From Aerococcus sanguinicola (GTDB lineage Bacteria > Bacillota > Bacilli > Lactobacillales > Aerococcaceae): a stretch of DNA of 64,000 nt. How positions within the stretch are numbered: the first letter of the stretch is position 1; each line of letters opens with the position of its first letter. Location: assembly GCF_001543145.1 (NCBI RefSeq), contig NZ_CP014160.1, forward strand, positions 1,178,001-1,242,000, in the 5' to 3' direction. Shown here in pieces: positions 53,529 to 63,202 of this stretch. The position numbers and the translations under genes were made by a program. The notes beneath the pieces were generated by a model. That model was not told where the DNA came from, searched no databases, and worked only from the letters and a program-made list of their open reading frames with translations.

Positions 53529-53777
53529 TAAATTAAAGTACTCTCATAAAAGAGATGCGGAAGAGTAGCAAAGTCCCTGAGTAAAGCGAGCAGGTGGTGG
53601 TGGAAGGCCTGTCTGAAGACTGTGTGAAGCGCGCCGCATAAGCTCGACTAGATAAGATAAACTAGTCCGTGTCCGAGCGTTAATCGGCTAGAGATGTTGG
53701 CTTTGCCAGCAAGTAGAGTGGTACCGTGGATGCTTATTAACTCCGCCTCTTCAGATTGGAAGAGGCGGTTTTTTTAT
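53529..53777 (+). promoter_or_regulatory. T-box riboswitch upstream of argG (probably arginine)
   Basis: The Stem I base ATGCGG (53555-53560) pairs with CCGCAT (53634-53639). AAGAGTAGC on the 5' side and GTGAAGCGCG on the 3' side match the specifier-loop pattern; the triplet after GAAG is CGC, an arginine codon. The T-box sequence AGAGTGGTACCGTGG is at 53714-53729, giving TGGT for pairing with an A-discriminator tRNA. The terminator CCGCCTCTTC / GAAGAGGCGG with TTTTTTT is at 53743-53777. Uncharged tRNA-Arg should prevent termination. Confidence 0.9.
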
Positions 53778-53797
53778 ATTTAAGGAGGAGTATATAA

Positions 53798-55036
53798 ATG
53801 GCAGAGAAGGAAGTAAAGAAGGTTTTAATGGCGTATTCAGGTGGTTTGGATACTTCCGTCATTATTCCTTGGATCAAGGAAACTTATGGGGATGACGTTG
53901 AAGTGATCGGGATGACCGCTAATGTCGGCCAAGAAGAAGACTATGAATATTTAAAGAAGAAAGCTGTCAATTGCGGGGCTTCTAAATTATATGTCGAAGA
54001 CCTCCGCGAAGAATTTATTACAGATTATATCTATCCTGCCATGCGGGCTGGGGCTAAGTATGAAGGCAAGTATCTCTTAGGGACTGCCTATGCGCGTCCA
54101 CTGATTGCCAAGCGGATGATTGAAATCGCCCATGAAGAAGGCTGCGATACCATCGTCCATGGCTGTACCGGTAAGGGGAATGACCAAGTGCGTTTCGAGC
54201 TCGGCTTGCGTGAATTCGATCCAACCATTCAAATTATTGCCCCATGGCGGATCTGGGATATTCAATCCCGGGAAGACGCGTTTGACTATGCCGAAGCGCA
54301 CAACGTTCCGCTACCGATCACCCGTGAGACGAATTATTCTAAGGATGAAAACCTCTGGCACCTCTCCCATGAAGGCTTGGACTTGGAAGATCCTAGCCAG
54401 CAGCCTAAACTAGATGATATCTTAGAATTAGGGGTGTCACCTCAACAAGCACCAGATGAGAGCACCTATGTGACCATCGATTTTGAAGCAGGGAACCCTG
54501 TCGCTGTGGATGGTGAAAAATTGGATCCTATCGCCTTAGTTGAAAAATTAAACGAACTTGGCGGAGCCAATGGGATTGGCATCCTCGATATTGTTGAAAA
54601 CCGTCTCGTCGGCATGAAGTCTCGGGGCGTTTATGAAACACCAGGTGGCCACATCATCTACCATGCCCATGAAAAATTGGAAGAATTATGTTTAGACCGC
54701 GATACCTTACAGTTTAAACAAGTCCTTGCCCATAAATATGCGGAATTAGTGTATAATGGCTTGTGGAATTCACCTCTACGCAAGGCCCTCCAACAGTTTG
54801 TGGATGAAACCCAAAAACACGTCACTGGCCAAGTCAAGTTAGAGCTTTACAAGGGCAATGTCATTGATGCGGGAACTACCAGCCCTTACTCCCTTTATAA
54901 TGAAGAACTCGCAACCTTTGACGAAGATGATATCTACAACCAAAATGATGCTGAAGGTTTCATTAAGCTCTTCGGACTTCCACAAACCGCACGGGTACTT
55001 GCTGAAAAAGAATGGAAAAAGGACGGCAAAATTTAA
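53798..55036 (+). CDS. argG: Argininosuccinate synthase
   Basis: 412 aa. ATP-dependent joining of citrulline and aspartate. [17 protein letters not shown] (about 11-27) is the P-loop, [16 protein letters not shown] (about 123-138) binds citrulline, [17 protein letters not shown] (about 175-191) is another family block. AAGGAGGAG before the ATG. It is under the T-box, and the TAA overlaps the ATG of a fused amino-acid transporter (TAATG), so both are translated together. Confidence 0.97.
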   Translation: MAEKEVKKVLMAYSGGLDTSVIIPWIKETYGDDVEVIGMTANVGQEEDYEYLKKKAVNCGASKLYVEDLREEFITDYIYPAMRAGAKYEGKYLLGTAYARPLIAKRMIEIAHEEGCDTIVHGCTGKGNDQVRFELGLREFDPTIQIIAPWRIWDIQSREDAFDYAEAHNVPLPITRETNYSKDENLWHLSHEGLDLEDPSQQPKLDDILELGVSPQQAPDESTYVTIDFEAGNPVAVDGEKLDPIALVEKLNELGGANGIGILDIVENRLVGMKSRGVYETPGGHIIYHAHEKLEELCLDRDTLQFKQVLAHKYAELVYNGLWNSPLRKALQQFVDETQKHVTGQVKLELYKGNVIDAGTTSPYSLYNEELATFDEDDIYNQNDAEGFIKLFGLPQTARVLAEKEWKKDGKI

Positions 55037-56547
55037 TGAAAAAACTATTTAAGTATAGCCTGCAGGTCCTCATGGCCTTTGTCCTCGCCTTTAGCCCACT
55101 ATTGGCGGGAACGGGGGCCTTGGTCCAAGCGGCTGAAGACCAGCCAGCGGCATCGGGGCAAGTAGCAGGCAACGACCAATTACTCGATGAAATTAAGAAG
55201 CGGGGCGTCATTAAGCTAGGTGTCAGCCCTGATTATCCACCCTTTGAGTTCTTGACTCGTGAAGGTGGCGAGAACAAAACCAAGGGAATCGATATCTCCC
55301 TAGCGGAAAAGTTTGCTGATGACCTCGGCGTTAAGCTGGAAATTGTAAATATGGAATTCTCCAGCCTGATGTCCTCACTAGAAACCGGCAACATCGATAT
55401 GATTATCTCAGGGATGACCTATACCGAGGAACGGGATAAGTCCGTAGACTTCACCAAACCCTACGAGAATGCTGGCCAATCCCTTGTTATCCGCAAAGAT
55501 GATACGGACAGACTCAAAGATAAGGATAGTTTCGTAGAAGGAACGGTGGTGGGGGTCCAACAGGGGTCTTACCAAGAAGACCTGGCTAAGGCCCATATGC
55601 CTAAAGCTAAACTCCTTACCATGCAACAGGTTCCTGACCTGCTCAGTGCCCTAGGAACCAAGCAAGTCGATGGGGTCTTAGTTGATGAAATTATGGCCCG
55701 GACTGCGACCAAGGGCAATGACCAGTTGACTTATGTCGACGCTAAAGTCCCACGGGAAGAAAATGATGGCAAGGCGGTCGTTATTCCCGAGAACCAACCG
55801 AGCCTAGGGGAAGCGATCAACCATACGATTGATGAAGTGGTTGAACAAGACTTGGTCAACCAATGGGCGGATGAAGCCGCGGACCAATTAGCCGATACCG
55901 ACAATGTGGACTGGATGCAGTATTGGCCTTTCTTCTGGGACGGCATTAAGATGACCCTCTTAATCTCCATCCTATCGATTGTCTTCGGGATGATCCTAGG
56001 CTCCCTCCTTGCCGTGATGCGGATTTCTAACCTGAAATTTCTCTCTGGTATTGCAGGAGCCTATGTCGAATTTGTTCGGGGAACACCTCTGATGATCCAA
56101 GTTCTCTTTATCTTCCTGGGGGTTGGGGGCTTACTCGGTATTAGCCCATTGGTGGCTGGTTTGATTGCTGTTTCCCTCAACTCAGGAGCCTATATTTGTG
56201 AGATTATCCGTGGGGGCCTCCAGTCCGTTCCTAAAGGCCAGGCGGAAGCCGCTCGGTCTCTCGGTTTGGACTACAAGACAACTTTGCGGAAGATTATCTT
56301 CCCACAATCCCTGCGCTCCATTTGGCCTTCATTAGGGAACGAATTCGTGACCTTGATTAAGGAATCTTCTATTGTATCGACCATTGGGGTAGCCGAATTA
56401 ACCTTCCAAACCCGGGCCGTTACCAGCCAGACTTACCAAGGCATTATCCCACTCTTTATCTCCATGGTGATCTACTTCATTATCACCTATGCCTTAACCA
56501 AGCTCTTGAACCATTACGAAAAACAAATGAACGCGAAGTATAATTAA
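55036..56547 (+). CDS. Amino-acid ABC transporter, fused binding protein and permease
   Basis: 503 aa. Signal peptide (KLFKYSLQVLMAFVLAFSPLLAGTGALVQA, 3-32), a SBP_bac_3 domain (about 55-285; GVIKLGVSPDYPPFEFLTREG and IDMIISGMTYTEERDKSVDFTKPY), then a HisM/GlnP permease (about 300-495; EAARSLGLDYKTTLRKIIFPQSLRSIWPSLGNEF). This is the GlnPQ-style fusion with one binding domain. T-box control together with argG suggests arginine or a related amino acid as substrate. No ATPase gene follows; it must use one encoded elsewhere. The stop is followed after 1 nt by GGGTGTGAG of family A. Confidence 0.92.
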   Translation: MKKLFKYSLQVLMAFVLAFSPLLAGTGALVQAAEDQPAASGQVAGNDQLLDEIKKRGVIKLGVSPDYPPFEFLTREGGENKTKGIDISLAEKFADDLGVKLEIVNMEFSSLMSSLETGNIDMIISGMTYTEERDKSVDFTKPYENAGQSLVIRKDDTDRLKDKDSFVEGTVVGVQQGSYQEDLAKAHMPKAKLLTMQQVPDLLSALGTKQVDGVLVDEIMARTATKGNDQLTYVDAKVPREENDGKAVVIPENQPSLGEAINHTIDEVVEQDLVNQWADEAADQLADTDNVDWMQYWPFFWDGIKMTLLISILSIVFGMILGSLLAVMRISNLKFLSGIAGAYVEFVRGTPLMIQVLFIFLGVGGLLGISPLVAGLIAVSLNSGAYICEIIRGGLQSVPKGQAEAARSLGLDYKTTLRKIIFPQSLRSIWPSLGNEFVTLIKESSIVSTIGVAELTFQTRAVTSQTYQGIIPLFISMVIYFIITYALTKLLNHYEKQMNAKYN

Positions 56548-56548
56548 T

Positions 56549-56680
56549 GGGTGTGAGCACAGGCGTTCCAAAAGGGATGACTGGAGGCAAAGAGGCTAAA
56601 AGCGGCTTTAGCCGATTGTTCCACTTTGTTGAAGTCACTCCCTTTCCGCATCCTCGAATCCGACTAAACAGAGTGCGAGC
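56549..56680 (+). repeat. Family A unit, 1 copy plus trace, 3' of the amino-acid transporter gene
   Basis: One unit (56549-56668) with core GCGGCTTTAGCC and mid arms AAGGGATGACT / AGTCACTCCCTT that pair. The outer 5' CACAGGCG does not pair with the 3' CGCATCCTCG, which instead complements the 5' half of the unit at 59755. A degenerate second start AGAGTGCGAG is at 56670-56679. Confidence 0.8.
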
Positions 56681-56717
56681 AAGAGCAAGTATCTCAAACA
56701 GAATTTTTGAATCAAAC

Positions 56718-56747
56718 AAAAAACTGGGCCTGGTCCCAGTTTTTTTG
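56718..56747. terminator. Intrinsic terminator after the transporter and family A unit
   Basis: AAAAAACTGGG / CCCAGTTTTTT with a 6-nt loop; symmetric. Confidence 0.9.
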
Positions 56748-56882
56748 CTATTTACAGTCGCTTGACTTGTTAACTTCTTTAAAAATTGGTTACAAATCGG
56801 GAATACTTTTGCATTGAAAAATGAAACATGCTATCGTAGTGTAGATATAATATTGCGATAAATATTAACGGAGGAGATTGAC

Positions 56883-58229
56883 TTGAAGAAGAATAAGAAG
56901 AAAAAGTTCAATTGGCAAAGAGTTTTAGTTGTCGCCGTATCTCTCTTCTTGATTGGGGGCGTGGGCGTCTATGCCGCCTTGCAGCAGGAACCTGTTCAAA
57001 CCGCTATTGAAGACCACAAGGAGAGTGGGGCAGAGAAAGCTGTCGCCGATCTCTACTTTGATGAAGCAAAGATGTTCTTAGCTGAAGATATCAGTCAAGA
57101 AGATATCGAAGCGGCTAAAGAAGATGTGGCTAACTTGAAGGATGAAGAAGGGATTAAGGGGCAATTACAAGGCGATTTGGAAGATGTCCAAAAACGCTAT
57201 GATGTCCAAAATGCGACCAACAATCTCTTTGAAAAGACCAAGGACAAGCAGCCGCTCAATGGGGCAACCTTACAAAAATGGGTCATTATCAAGGATGGCT
57301 TGAAGAAGGCTGATGTTGATAAGGTTAAAAACCAACATAAAGCTGCCTTGGAATCTAAGGAAGATGGCCTCTACGGGACGCTAGCTGACCTTGTGAAGAC
57401 AGCTGAAGAACAAGCTGACAAGTTCGAGAAATTTACTAAGACCTTAAACGACTTGAAATCTGATAAGTCTTTAAAACATGAAGACTTACAAAAAGAATTG
57501 GATAAGTTGCGTGAGGAAGCTGAGAAGGAAGAAAATCCTTATGTGACCGCCAAGATGTTAGATATGATCAGTCAAGTAGATGAAGACTTAACGGAACGGA
57601 TCAGCCAAGCTGAAATTGACCAAGCCCGCAAGTCTGGTGCTTCACAAGATCAAATTAAGAAGTTAGAAGAAGAAGCTAAGAAGGCCCAAGACCAAGCCCG
57701 TGAACGGAGCGATCGTCTCCAAAAACAAGCGAATGAAGCGCGTCAACAAGCGACCCAATCTAACCGCAACCAAAGTCAAAATGTGGGCAACCGGGGCAGC
57801 CAACGTGTGACCCCGCCAAGCTCTCGTCCAGCTTCTAATAATAATAACGCAAACAACAATAATAATCGTCAAAATCAAAACAACAATAACGACAAGAAGG
57901 ATGACAAGAAGCAAGAGGAAAGCAAGGCACCAAGCAAGCAAGAAAATAATGCCAACTCAAACAATAACGGGGGCAAAAAAGAAGAAACTAAGCCAAGCGC
58001 CAGCTCTTCTGCCGTCTCTTCTCAACCGCTGAATCCAAACCAAGGCTCAGCCAGCCCATCAACGTCTTCACCTTCTTCTACAAATCAAGGCGGAGCGACG
58101 AACCCACAACCATCACCAGAACCACAACCTGAAACGCCAGCTCCAGCTAATCCAAACAATGGTGGAACAGCTGACCAAGGCGGTAGTGTTGAAGGTGGAA
58201 ACGCCGAGACAGGTGCTGCTGCTAGCTAA
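56883..58229 (+). CDS. Membrane-anchored extracellular protein with coiled coil and Asn/Ser/Pro-rich tail
   Basis: 448 aa, TTG start preceded by GGAGGAG. Basic N-terminus MKKNKKKKFNW, then a signal anchor (RVLVVAVSLFLIGGVGVYAAL, 13-33). Residues 40-300 are charged and helical with coiled-coil heptads (DQARKSGASQDQIKKLEEEAKKAQDQARERSDRLQ). The last 150 are low complexity: Asn runs, then Ser/Gln/Pro. No LPXTG motif, so it is anchored only by its N-terminus. I do not recognise a named family; a wall-spanning stalk is a reasonable inference. It precedes the sugar transferase gene by 130 bp. Confidence 0.75.
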   Translation: MKKNKKKKFNWQRVLVVAVSLFLIGGVGVYAALQQEPVQTAIEDHKESGAEKAVADLYFDEAKMFLAEDISQEDIEAAKEDVANLKDEEGIKGQLQGDLEDVQKRYDVQNATNNLFEKTKDKQPLNGATLQKWVIIKDGLKKADVDKVKNQHKAALESKEDGLYGTLADLVKTAEEQADKFEKFTKTLNDLKSDKSLKHEDLQKELDKLREEAEKEENPYVTAKMLDMISQVDEDLTERISQAEIDQARKSGASQDQIKKLEEEAKKAQDQARERSDRLQKQANEARQQATQSNRNQSQNVGNRGSQRVTPPSSRPASNNNNANNNNNRQNQNNNNDKKDDKKQEESKAPSKQENNANSNNNGGKKEETKPSASSSAVSSQPLNPNQGSASPSTSSPSSTNQGGATNPQPSPEPQPETPAPANPNNGGTADQGGSVEGGNAETGAAAS

Positions 58230-58287
58230 GTTTAATTTTTAATAATTTGAAAATATTTGATAAATAGCTGCTTGAACTATGGGAATT

Positions 58288-58345
58288 ATGCTAAGATACC
58301 ATATAGTAGAACAGCTTGAGGGGCGGTTTGAACCGTCCCTTTTTC
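58288..58345 (+). promoter_or_regulatory. Extended -10 promoter and leader terminator before the sugar transferase
   Basis: TGCTAAGAT (58289-58297) is an extended -10. About 20 nt into the likely transcript comes the hairpin AGGGGCGGT / ACCGTCCCT (58319-58340) with TTTTT, immediately before the ribosome site TAGGAGG. It could terminate readthrough from the upstream gene or act as an attenuator for the sugar transferase gene. Confidence 0.55.
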
Positions 58346-58359
58346 TTAGGAGGATCATT

Positions 58360-59754
58360 ATGCAAAGAAACGGCGAATGGACCAATTGGTATCGGGTCAT
58401 TATTGGGGCAACTGAGGCCCTGATCTTACTGATATCTTATTTTATTTCATTCTTTATCCGCTATGGCCGTTACGTTCCCTTACGCAATTTCCAAGCTTTC
58501 CAGGGGGCGATTCCGTGGATTTTAATTATCTTTATTGTCTTTAACTTATTGTTCGGGATCTATGTCCTCTACAATAAGTCCAAGGGGGATATTTTCTTTA
58601 TCACCTTGATTATCCAGGCCTTATTGGCTGTGGTTGCCATGGTCTTGAGTTTCGTGGGGCGTTGGTTTGCCTTCCCCCGCTCAGTGATTTTGATTGACTT
58701 TTTTGTGTCAACCCTCTTGATCTATGCCTTCCGGGCTCTAGTCTTTAGTATGTACCGCCGCTATGCCAGCAATAAGCGGGTGATGATTGTAGGTGAGGAG
58801 GAAGAAGTTTTCCCAGCCATCTATAATTTTAAGTCGTCTAAGTCTACCCGGCATATCGTGACCCATGTGGTGATCGACCACTACTATGAGAACGTGAAAG
58901 CTCGTTTGGATGAATTTGATATTGTTTACCTAGCTTCACAGATTGAAGAAGAGGAAAAACTCCGCCTCTATTCTCTCTTGATGGCGGAAGATAAGAAGCT
59001 CTTCCTTAACTCCAAGTTTGAAAACTTAGTCATGGTTAACCCTAATATCATGAACTTTGAAGATGAGTCGATTATTGAAACCTCTGACTTCAAGATTCCA
59101 GCAGACCAGGCCCTGATTAAGCGCCTCTTGGATATTATCGTTTCCCTTGTCCTTTTGATCATTGCTTCCCCGATCATGCTGGTAACGGCCCTCTTAGTGA
59201 AGCTCACCTCTAAAGGCCCCGTCTTTTACCGGCAGACGCGGATTACCAAGGGCAACCGCGAATTTGAAATCTATAAGTTCCGGACGATGACAGCGACCGC
59301 GGAGGACAGCACAGGACCTGTGATTGCAACCAAAAATGATGCAAGAATCACAGGAATCGGAAAGTACCTGCGCTCCCTGCGTATCGATGAGTTGCCTCAA
59401 TTATTCAATATCTTGAATGGAGATATGTCTCTAGTGGGGCCACGTCCTGAACGTCCCTTCTTTGTTGAGCAATTCCAAGAACAAAACCCTCACTATTACC
59501 TCCGCCATAATGTACCAGCTGGCCTAACCGGTTATGCCCAGGTCTACGGCAAGTATGCGACGGACTTTAACAGTAAGCTCAACTTTGACTTGATCTATAT
59601 CAAGACTTATTCCATTATCCTAGACTTCAAGATCCTATTACAGACGATCAAAATTCTCTTCGACAAGGTCTCCTCTTCCGGAGTAGACGAAGAAAGCAAA
59701 CAAGTCGTAGACCGCGAAGCCATCCAAAAAATGAACATCCAAGTCATAGACTAA
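58360..59754 (+). CDS. Exopolysaccharide polyprenyl-phosphate sugar-1-phosphate transferase
   Basis: 464 aa from the ATG at 58360 (TAGGAGG upstream; longer frame runs through the leader). Four to five N-terminal membrane helices (about 10-130), a Rossmann-like CoA-binding region (NKRVMIVGEEEEVFPAIYNF, about 143-162), a fifth helix (LLDIIVSLVLLIIASPIMLVTALLVKL, about 255-281) and the catalytic WbaP/WcaJ domain (GPVFYRQTRITKGNREFEIYKFRTM, DELPQLFNILNGDMSLVGPRPERP, PGLTGYAQVYG-like PAGLTGYAQVYGKYA). It starts polysaccharide repeat-unit assembly on undecaprenyl phosphate. No other glycan genes adjoin it. The TAA directly abuts a family A unit. Confidence 0.9.
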   Translation: MQRNGEWTNWYRVIIGATEALILLISYFISFFIRYGRYVPLRNFQAFQGAIPWILIIFIVFNLLFGIYVLYNKSKGDIFFITLIIQALLAVVAMVLSFVGRWFAFPRSVILIDFFVSTLLIYAFRALVFSMYRRYASNKRVMIVGEEEEVFPAIYNFKSSKSTRHIVTHVVIDHYYENVKARLDEFDIVYLASQIEEEEKLRLYSLLMAEDKKLFLNSKFENLVMVNPNIMNFEDESIIETSDFKIPADQALIKRLLDIIVSLVLLIIASPIMLVTALLVKLTSKGPVFYRQTRITKGNREFEIYKFRTMTATAEDSTGPVIATKNDARITGIGKYLRSLRIDELPQLFNILNGDMSLVGPRPERPFFVEQFQEQNPHYYLRHNVPAGLTGYAQVYGKYATDFNSKLNFDLIYIKTYSIILDFKILLQTIKILFDKVSSSGVDEESKQVVDREAIQKMNIQVID

Positions 59755-59882
59755 GGGTGTGAGAGGATGCGTTAGAAAGGGATCTCTGGAGCAAAAAAAC
59801 TGGAGAAGTCTGAAAGACTTCGAAAGATTTTTGTGAAGAGGAGCCACTTCTGCTTGACTGAACCCGACTAAAAGGGTGATAA
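59755..59882 (+). repeat. Family A unit, 1 copy plus trace, 3' of the sugar transferase gene
   Basis: GGGTGTGAG starts on the base after the TAA. The core GAAGTCTGAAAGACTTC pairs, as do the flanking CTCTGGAGC / GAAGAGGAGC segments. The outer 5' AGGATGCG is not matched by the 3' CTTCTGCTTGACTG. A decayed next start (AGGGTGATAA) follows at 59872. From 59883 to 60050 I see only AT-rich sequence. Confidence 0.8.
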
Positions 59883-60050
59883 CTAAGGTGATTGTTTATC
59901 TTTTGTTCATTAAAGAGAAATCCAAAATCTTGTAACGTCAATAAAAAAGAAAGCAGTAGCTTTTTTAAGTATTTATCGCTTCTATTTGACTATCTCCGTT
60001 TCAGGTTTAGTGGTTAGTAATTAAAGAAAAGTTTTGATATTAGTTACTTG

Positions 60051-60226
60051 TGAGCAGTAGTGGAGCTTTGAAGTTGATCGTTAGCCATGAAAAATCAAGC
60101 GTTGTGAATTACGGATAGTCGGCGTCAGCCGTTACTAGCCGTTTGAAGCACGCTAGGCGAGAGACCTTGGCTCGAGCCGGTGCCATGGCTTTTTAACGAT
60201 CAACTTCAAAGCGGAACGAATGCTCA
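60051..60226 (-). repeat. Family B element, copy 4 (inverted)
   Basis: 176 bp, reverse orientation compared with copies 1-3. TGAGCA / TGCTCA termini; arms TTTGAAGTTGATCGTTA / TAACGATCAACTTCAAA are perfectly complementary with T>C/A>G changes on both sides relative to copy 3. Its left end (60226) faces the terminator at 60252. Confidence 0.88.
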
Positions 60227-60251
60227 CCAACGCGTTTTGGGAAAAAAACTT

Positions 60252-60294
60252 AAGAAAGAGCCTGGACTTGTGTCTCCGGCTCTTTCTTTTTTCT
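60252..60294. terminator. Bidirectional intrinsic terminator
   Basis: AAGAAAGAGCC / GGCTCTTTCTT with a 15-nt loop; TTTTTT on plus and TTTTTTT on minus. It is the first terminator after the sugar transferase gene, so that transcript may include both the family A unit and family B copy 4. Confidence 0.88.
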
Positions 60295-60341
60295 GTTTTT
60301 TGATTTTTATAAGCTAGCTAGATAGCTTAGGATTGGCTTTT

Positions 60342-60372
60342 TTGCGACAAAGTTAGGGTGAAGTGTTATAAT
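60342..60372 (+). promoter_or_regulatory. Putative pncB promoter
   Basis: TTGCGA (60342-60347), a 19-bp spacer and TATAAT (60367-60372). The -10 is perfect, the spacing long. Confidence 0.5.
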
Positions 60373-60402
60373 GATAGAAAAATGACAAACAGAGGTGCCC
60401 TT

Positions 60403-61881
60403 ATGAATTATCCAGATGACAGTTTAACCCTACATACTGACCTCTATGAGATCAATATGATGAAGACCTATTGGGAAAGTGGCAAGGCTGAACAGTTTGG
60501 GGTTTTTGAAATTTATTTCCGTAAGAATCCCTTCAATAATGGTTATGCTATCTTTGCGGGTCTGGAACGGGTGATCGATTATATTAAGAATTTACGCTTT
60601 ACTGATTCAGATATCGCTTATTTAAGGGAGACAGTAAACTACCCTGATGCCTTCTTAGATTACTTAAAGGACTACCGCTTTCAAGCGACAGTCCGGTCCA
60701 TGGTGGAAGGGGAGCTCTGCTTCGCCAATGAACCGCTGATTCAGATAGAGGGGCGCTTGGTGGATTGCCAATTAGTAGAAACCGCGCTCTTAAATATTGT
60801 GAACTTCCAAACCCTGATTGCAACCAAGGCTGCTCGCATCCGTACGGTTTGTGGTGACGATGGCCTGGCAGAGTTCGGTGCACGCCGGGCTCAAGAGATG
60901 GATGCTTCAGTTTGGGGGGCACGGGCTGCTTATATTGGCGGCTTTGATTCGACTTCTAATGTTCGGGCAGGCAAGACCCTAGGCGTTCCTATCTCAGGGA
61001 CCCATGCCCATGCTATGGTTCAATCCTTCCAGAGCGATTATGAGGCCTTCAAGGCTTATGCCCAATCCCACAAGGACTGCGTATTCTTAGTGGATACCTA
61101 TGATGTGATGAATTCTGGCGTCCCAGCGGCAATTCGTGTGGCCGATGAGATGGGCGATCAGATTAACTTTATTGGGGTTCGCTTGGATAGTGGGGACTTG
61201 ACCTATCAATCCAAACGTGTCCGGACCATGCTCGATGCAGCAGGTTATGAAGATGCCATCATCGTCGCCTCCAATGACTTAGATGAAAAGACCATCCTTA
61301 ACTTGAAGATGCAGGGGGCTAAGATTGATTCTTGGGGTGTCGGAACGAAGTTAATTACTTCCTTCGATCAAGCTGCTCTCGGGGCTGTTTACAAGCTCTG
61401 CTCCATGGAAGATGAAAATGGTAATTTGATTCCTACTATGAAGATCTCAAGCTCACCTGAAAAAACCACTACCCCAGGTGACAAGCAGGTTTGGCGCATT
61501 ACACGCAATTCAGATGGTAAGTCGGAAGGGGATTATGTCGCGCTTAAACACGAACGCCCCGACCAATTGGATGAGCTCTTTATGTTCCATCCTACCTATC
61601 CTTATATCAATAAAACCGTCGTTGACTATACAGCGCGTCCGCTCTTGCAGACGATTTTTGACAAGGGGGAATTGGTCTATGACCAGCCTGAATTAGATGA
61701 GATAAAAGATTATACCAAAGGACGGCTAGACTCACTGTGGGATGAGTATAAGCGGATTTTGAACCCAGAGCAGTATCCGGTTGACCTCTCCCAAGAACTT
61801 TACGATTTGAAGATGAACAGCATTAAAGAGATTAAAGCCAAGATTAAAGCAGATATAGAGGCAGGTAAAGGAGGAGCATAA
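60403..61881 (+). CDS. pncB: Nicotinate phosphoribosyltransferase
   Basis: 492 aa from the ATG at 60403 (AGAGGTG upstream). It converts nicotinate and PRPP to nicotinate mononucleotide in NAD salvage. [18 protein letters not shown] (about 10-27), [31 protein letters not shown] (about 176-206), [13 protein letters not shown] (about 211-223) and [17 protein letters not shown] are characteristic. Its TAA overlaps the ATG of nadE, so the two NAD genes are coupled. Confidence 0.96.
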   Translation: MNYPDDSLTLHTDLYEINMMKTYWESGKAEQFGVFEIYFRKNPFNNGYAIFAGLERVIDYIKNLRFTDSDIAYLRETVNYPDAFLDYLKDYRFQATVRSMVEGELCFANEPLIQIEGRLVDCQLVETALLNIVNFQTLIATKAARIRTVCGDDGLAEFGARRAQEMDASVWGARAAYIGGFDSTSNVRAGKTLGVPISGTHAHAMVQSFQSDYEAFKAYAQSHKDCVFLVDTYDVMNSGVPAAIRVADEMGDQINFIGVRLDSGDLTYQSKRVRTMLDAAGYEDAIIVASNDLDEKTILNLKMQGAKIDSWGVGTKLITSFDQAALGAVYKLCSMEDENGNLIPTMKISSSPEKTTTPGDKQVWRITRNSDGKSEGDYVALKHERPDQLDELFMFHPTYPYINKTVVDYTARPLLQTIFDKGELVYDQPELDEIKDYTKGRLDSLWDEYKRILNPEQYPVDLSQELYDLKMNSIKEIKAKIKADIEAGKGGA

Positions 61882-62708
61882 TGCGTCCATTACAAGCACA
61901 TATTATCGACCAGCTTTGTGTTAAGCCAAGCATTGATGTGGAGGCAGAGATCCGTCAATCAATTGACTTTATTAAGGCTTATTTTAAAAAGCATCCTTTT
62001 TTCAAGACCCTAGTTCTAGGGATTAGCGGGGGCCAAGATTCGACCTTAGTGGGCCGGCTCTGCCAGCTAGCCATGGAAGAATTGCGCGAAGAGACGGGCC
62101 GGCAAGACCTTCGCTTCATTGCAGTCCGCCTTCCTTACGGCCAACAGTTGGACGAGGATGATGCCCAGAAGGCTTTGGATTTTATCCAGGCTGACCAGGT
62201 GTTGACCGTCAATATTAAGCCAGCTGTGGATGCCCAAGTTGAGGCTCTCGAAGCAGCAGGGCTTGAGATCACGGACTTCAATAAGGGGAACATCAAGGCT
62301 CGCCAGCGGATGATTAGCCAATTCGCCATTGCTGGAGCTGATAAGGGGATTGTAGCCGGTTCTGACCATGCGGCTGAAGCAGTCACAGGTTTTTATACCA
62401 AGTTCGGTGATGGGGCAGCGGATATCATGCCTATCTGGCGGCTCAACAAACGCCAGGGGGCAGCCTTGCTCCAAGCGCTCGGGGCAGAGCCTCGCCTCTA
62501 TGAAAAAGTGCCAACCGCAGACTTAGAAGACGATAAACCGGGCCAAGCCGATGAAGAAGCCCTCGGTGTCTCCTACCAGGCCATTGATGACTACCTAGAA
62601 GGAAAGGACCTTGCTGAAGCCGATGCTGAACGTATTGAACAACTTTACCAATCTAGCCAGCATAAGCGAGAGCTGCCGGTCAATGTCTATGACCAGTGGT
62701 GGCGTTAA
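61881..62708 (+). CDS. nadE: NH3-dependent NAD+ synthetase
   Basis: 275 aa, the length of the stand-alone ammonia-dependent form; no glutaminase domain. [22 protein letters not shown] (about 46-67) is the PP-loop ATP site; [40 protein letters not shown] (about 158-197) and [35 protein letters not shown] are family blocks. Final step of NAD synthesis. GGAGG precedes the ATG within the end of pncB. Confidence 0.97.
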   Translation: MRPLQAHIIDQLCVKPSIDVEAEIRQSIDFIKAYFKKHPFFKTLVLGISGGQDSTLVGRLCQLAMEELREETGRQDLRFIAVRLPYGQQLDEDDAQKALDFIQADQVLTVNIKPAVDAQVEALEAAGLEITDFNKGNIKARQRMISQFAIAGADKGIVAGSDHAAEAVTGFYTKFGDGAADIMPIWRLNKRQGAALLQALGAEPRLYEKVPTADLEDDKPGQADEEALGVSYQAIDDYLEGKDLAEADAERIEQLYQSSQHKRELPVNVYDQWWR

Positions 62709-62742
62709 AGACTTGTATATTAGAAATTAATTTATCGATAGA

Positions 62743-62793
62743 AGAACCCCTGCCAGGCGATCTTTAAGCCTAGCAGGGGTTCTCGTCTTTTTA
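62743..62793. terminator. Intrinsic terminator after nadE
   Basis: AGAACCCCTGC / GCAGGGGTTCT with a 19-nt loop, then CGTCTTTTT. Lies between convergent genes. Confidence 0.88.
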
Positions 62794-62801
62794 GCTGTGT
62801 C

Positions 62802-63188
62802 TTATGATTTGTCGATTCTCTGATTGATTGCTTTAATTTGTTTGCTATAGTAGAAGTAGTAGCCTAGGGCAATGAGGAGAAAAATCAAGCTAAATTGTAG
62901 GCTAGCCGAGAGAATGATGTCCCAAGTCAGAGGGAACCAGTGATTCCATGCGGCTAGGCCGAGGAAGGTTAGCAGGCTTAAAGCCAGGTGGAAGAAGCCG
63001 GCTAAGAGGGGGCTGAGCTTGTCAATTTGGTAGAGGACAGAGCCGCCACCGCAGACGCAACCGACCAGGCTCCAGCTGATTAACATTTTAAGATAAACGG
63101 GGGAGGAAGTATAGATGGCACCCATGACAGCAAAGATAACCATACTGATAAAGATTCCTTGTAAGCTTCGATGAATAAATTCTTTCAT
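62802..63188 (-). CDS. DUF3021 membrane protein
   Basis: 128 aa from the ATG at 63186-63188, 7 nt after AAAGGAG. Four membrane helices (about 10-32, 38-58, 70-90, 97-117) and a basic C-terminus. DUF3021 proteins pair with a LytTR regulator encoded just upstream, as here (15-bp gap), forming a one-component-plus-membrane-inhibitor switch in lactic bacteria. By analogy it should restrain the LytTR factor. Confidence 0.85.
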   Translation of the reverse strand: MKEFIHRSLQGIFISMVIFAVMGAIYTSSPVYLKMLISWSLVGCVCGGGSVLYQIDKLSPLLAGFFHLALSLLTFLGLAAWNHWFPLTWDIILSASLQFSLIFLLIALGYYFYYSKQIKAINQRIDKS

Positions 63189-63202
63189 AGTGGGGGCTCC
63201 TT

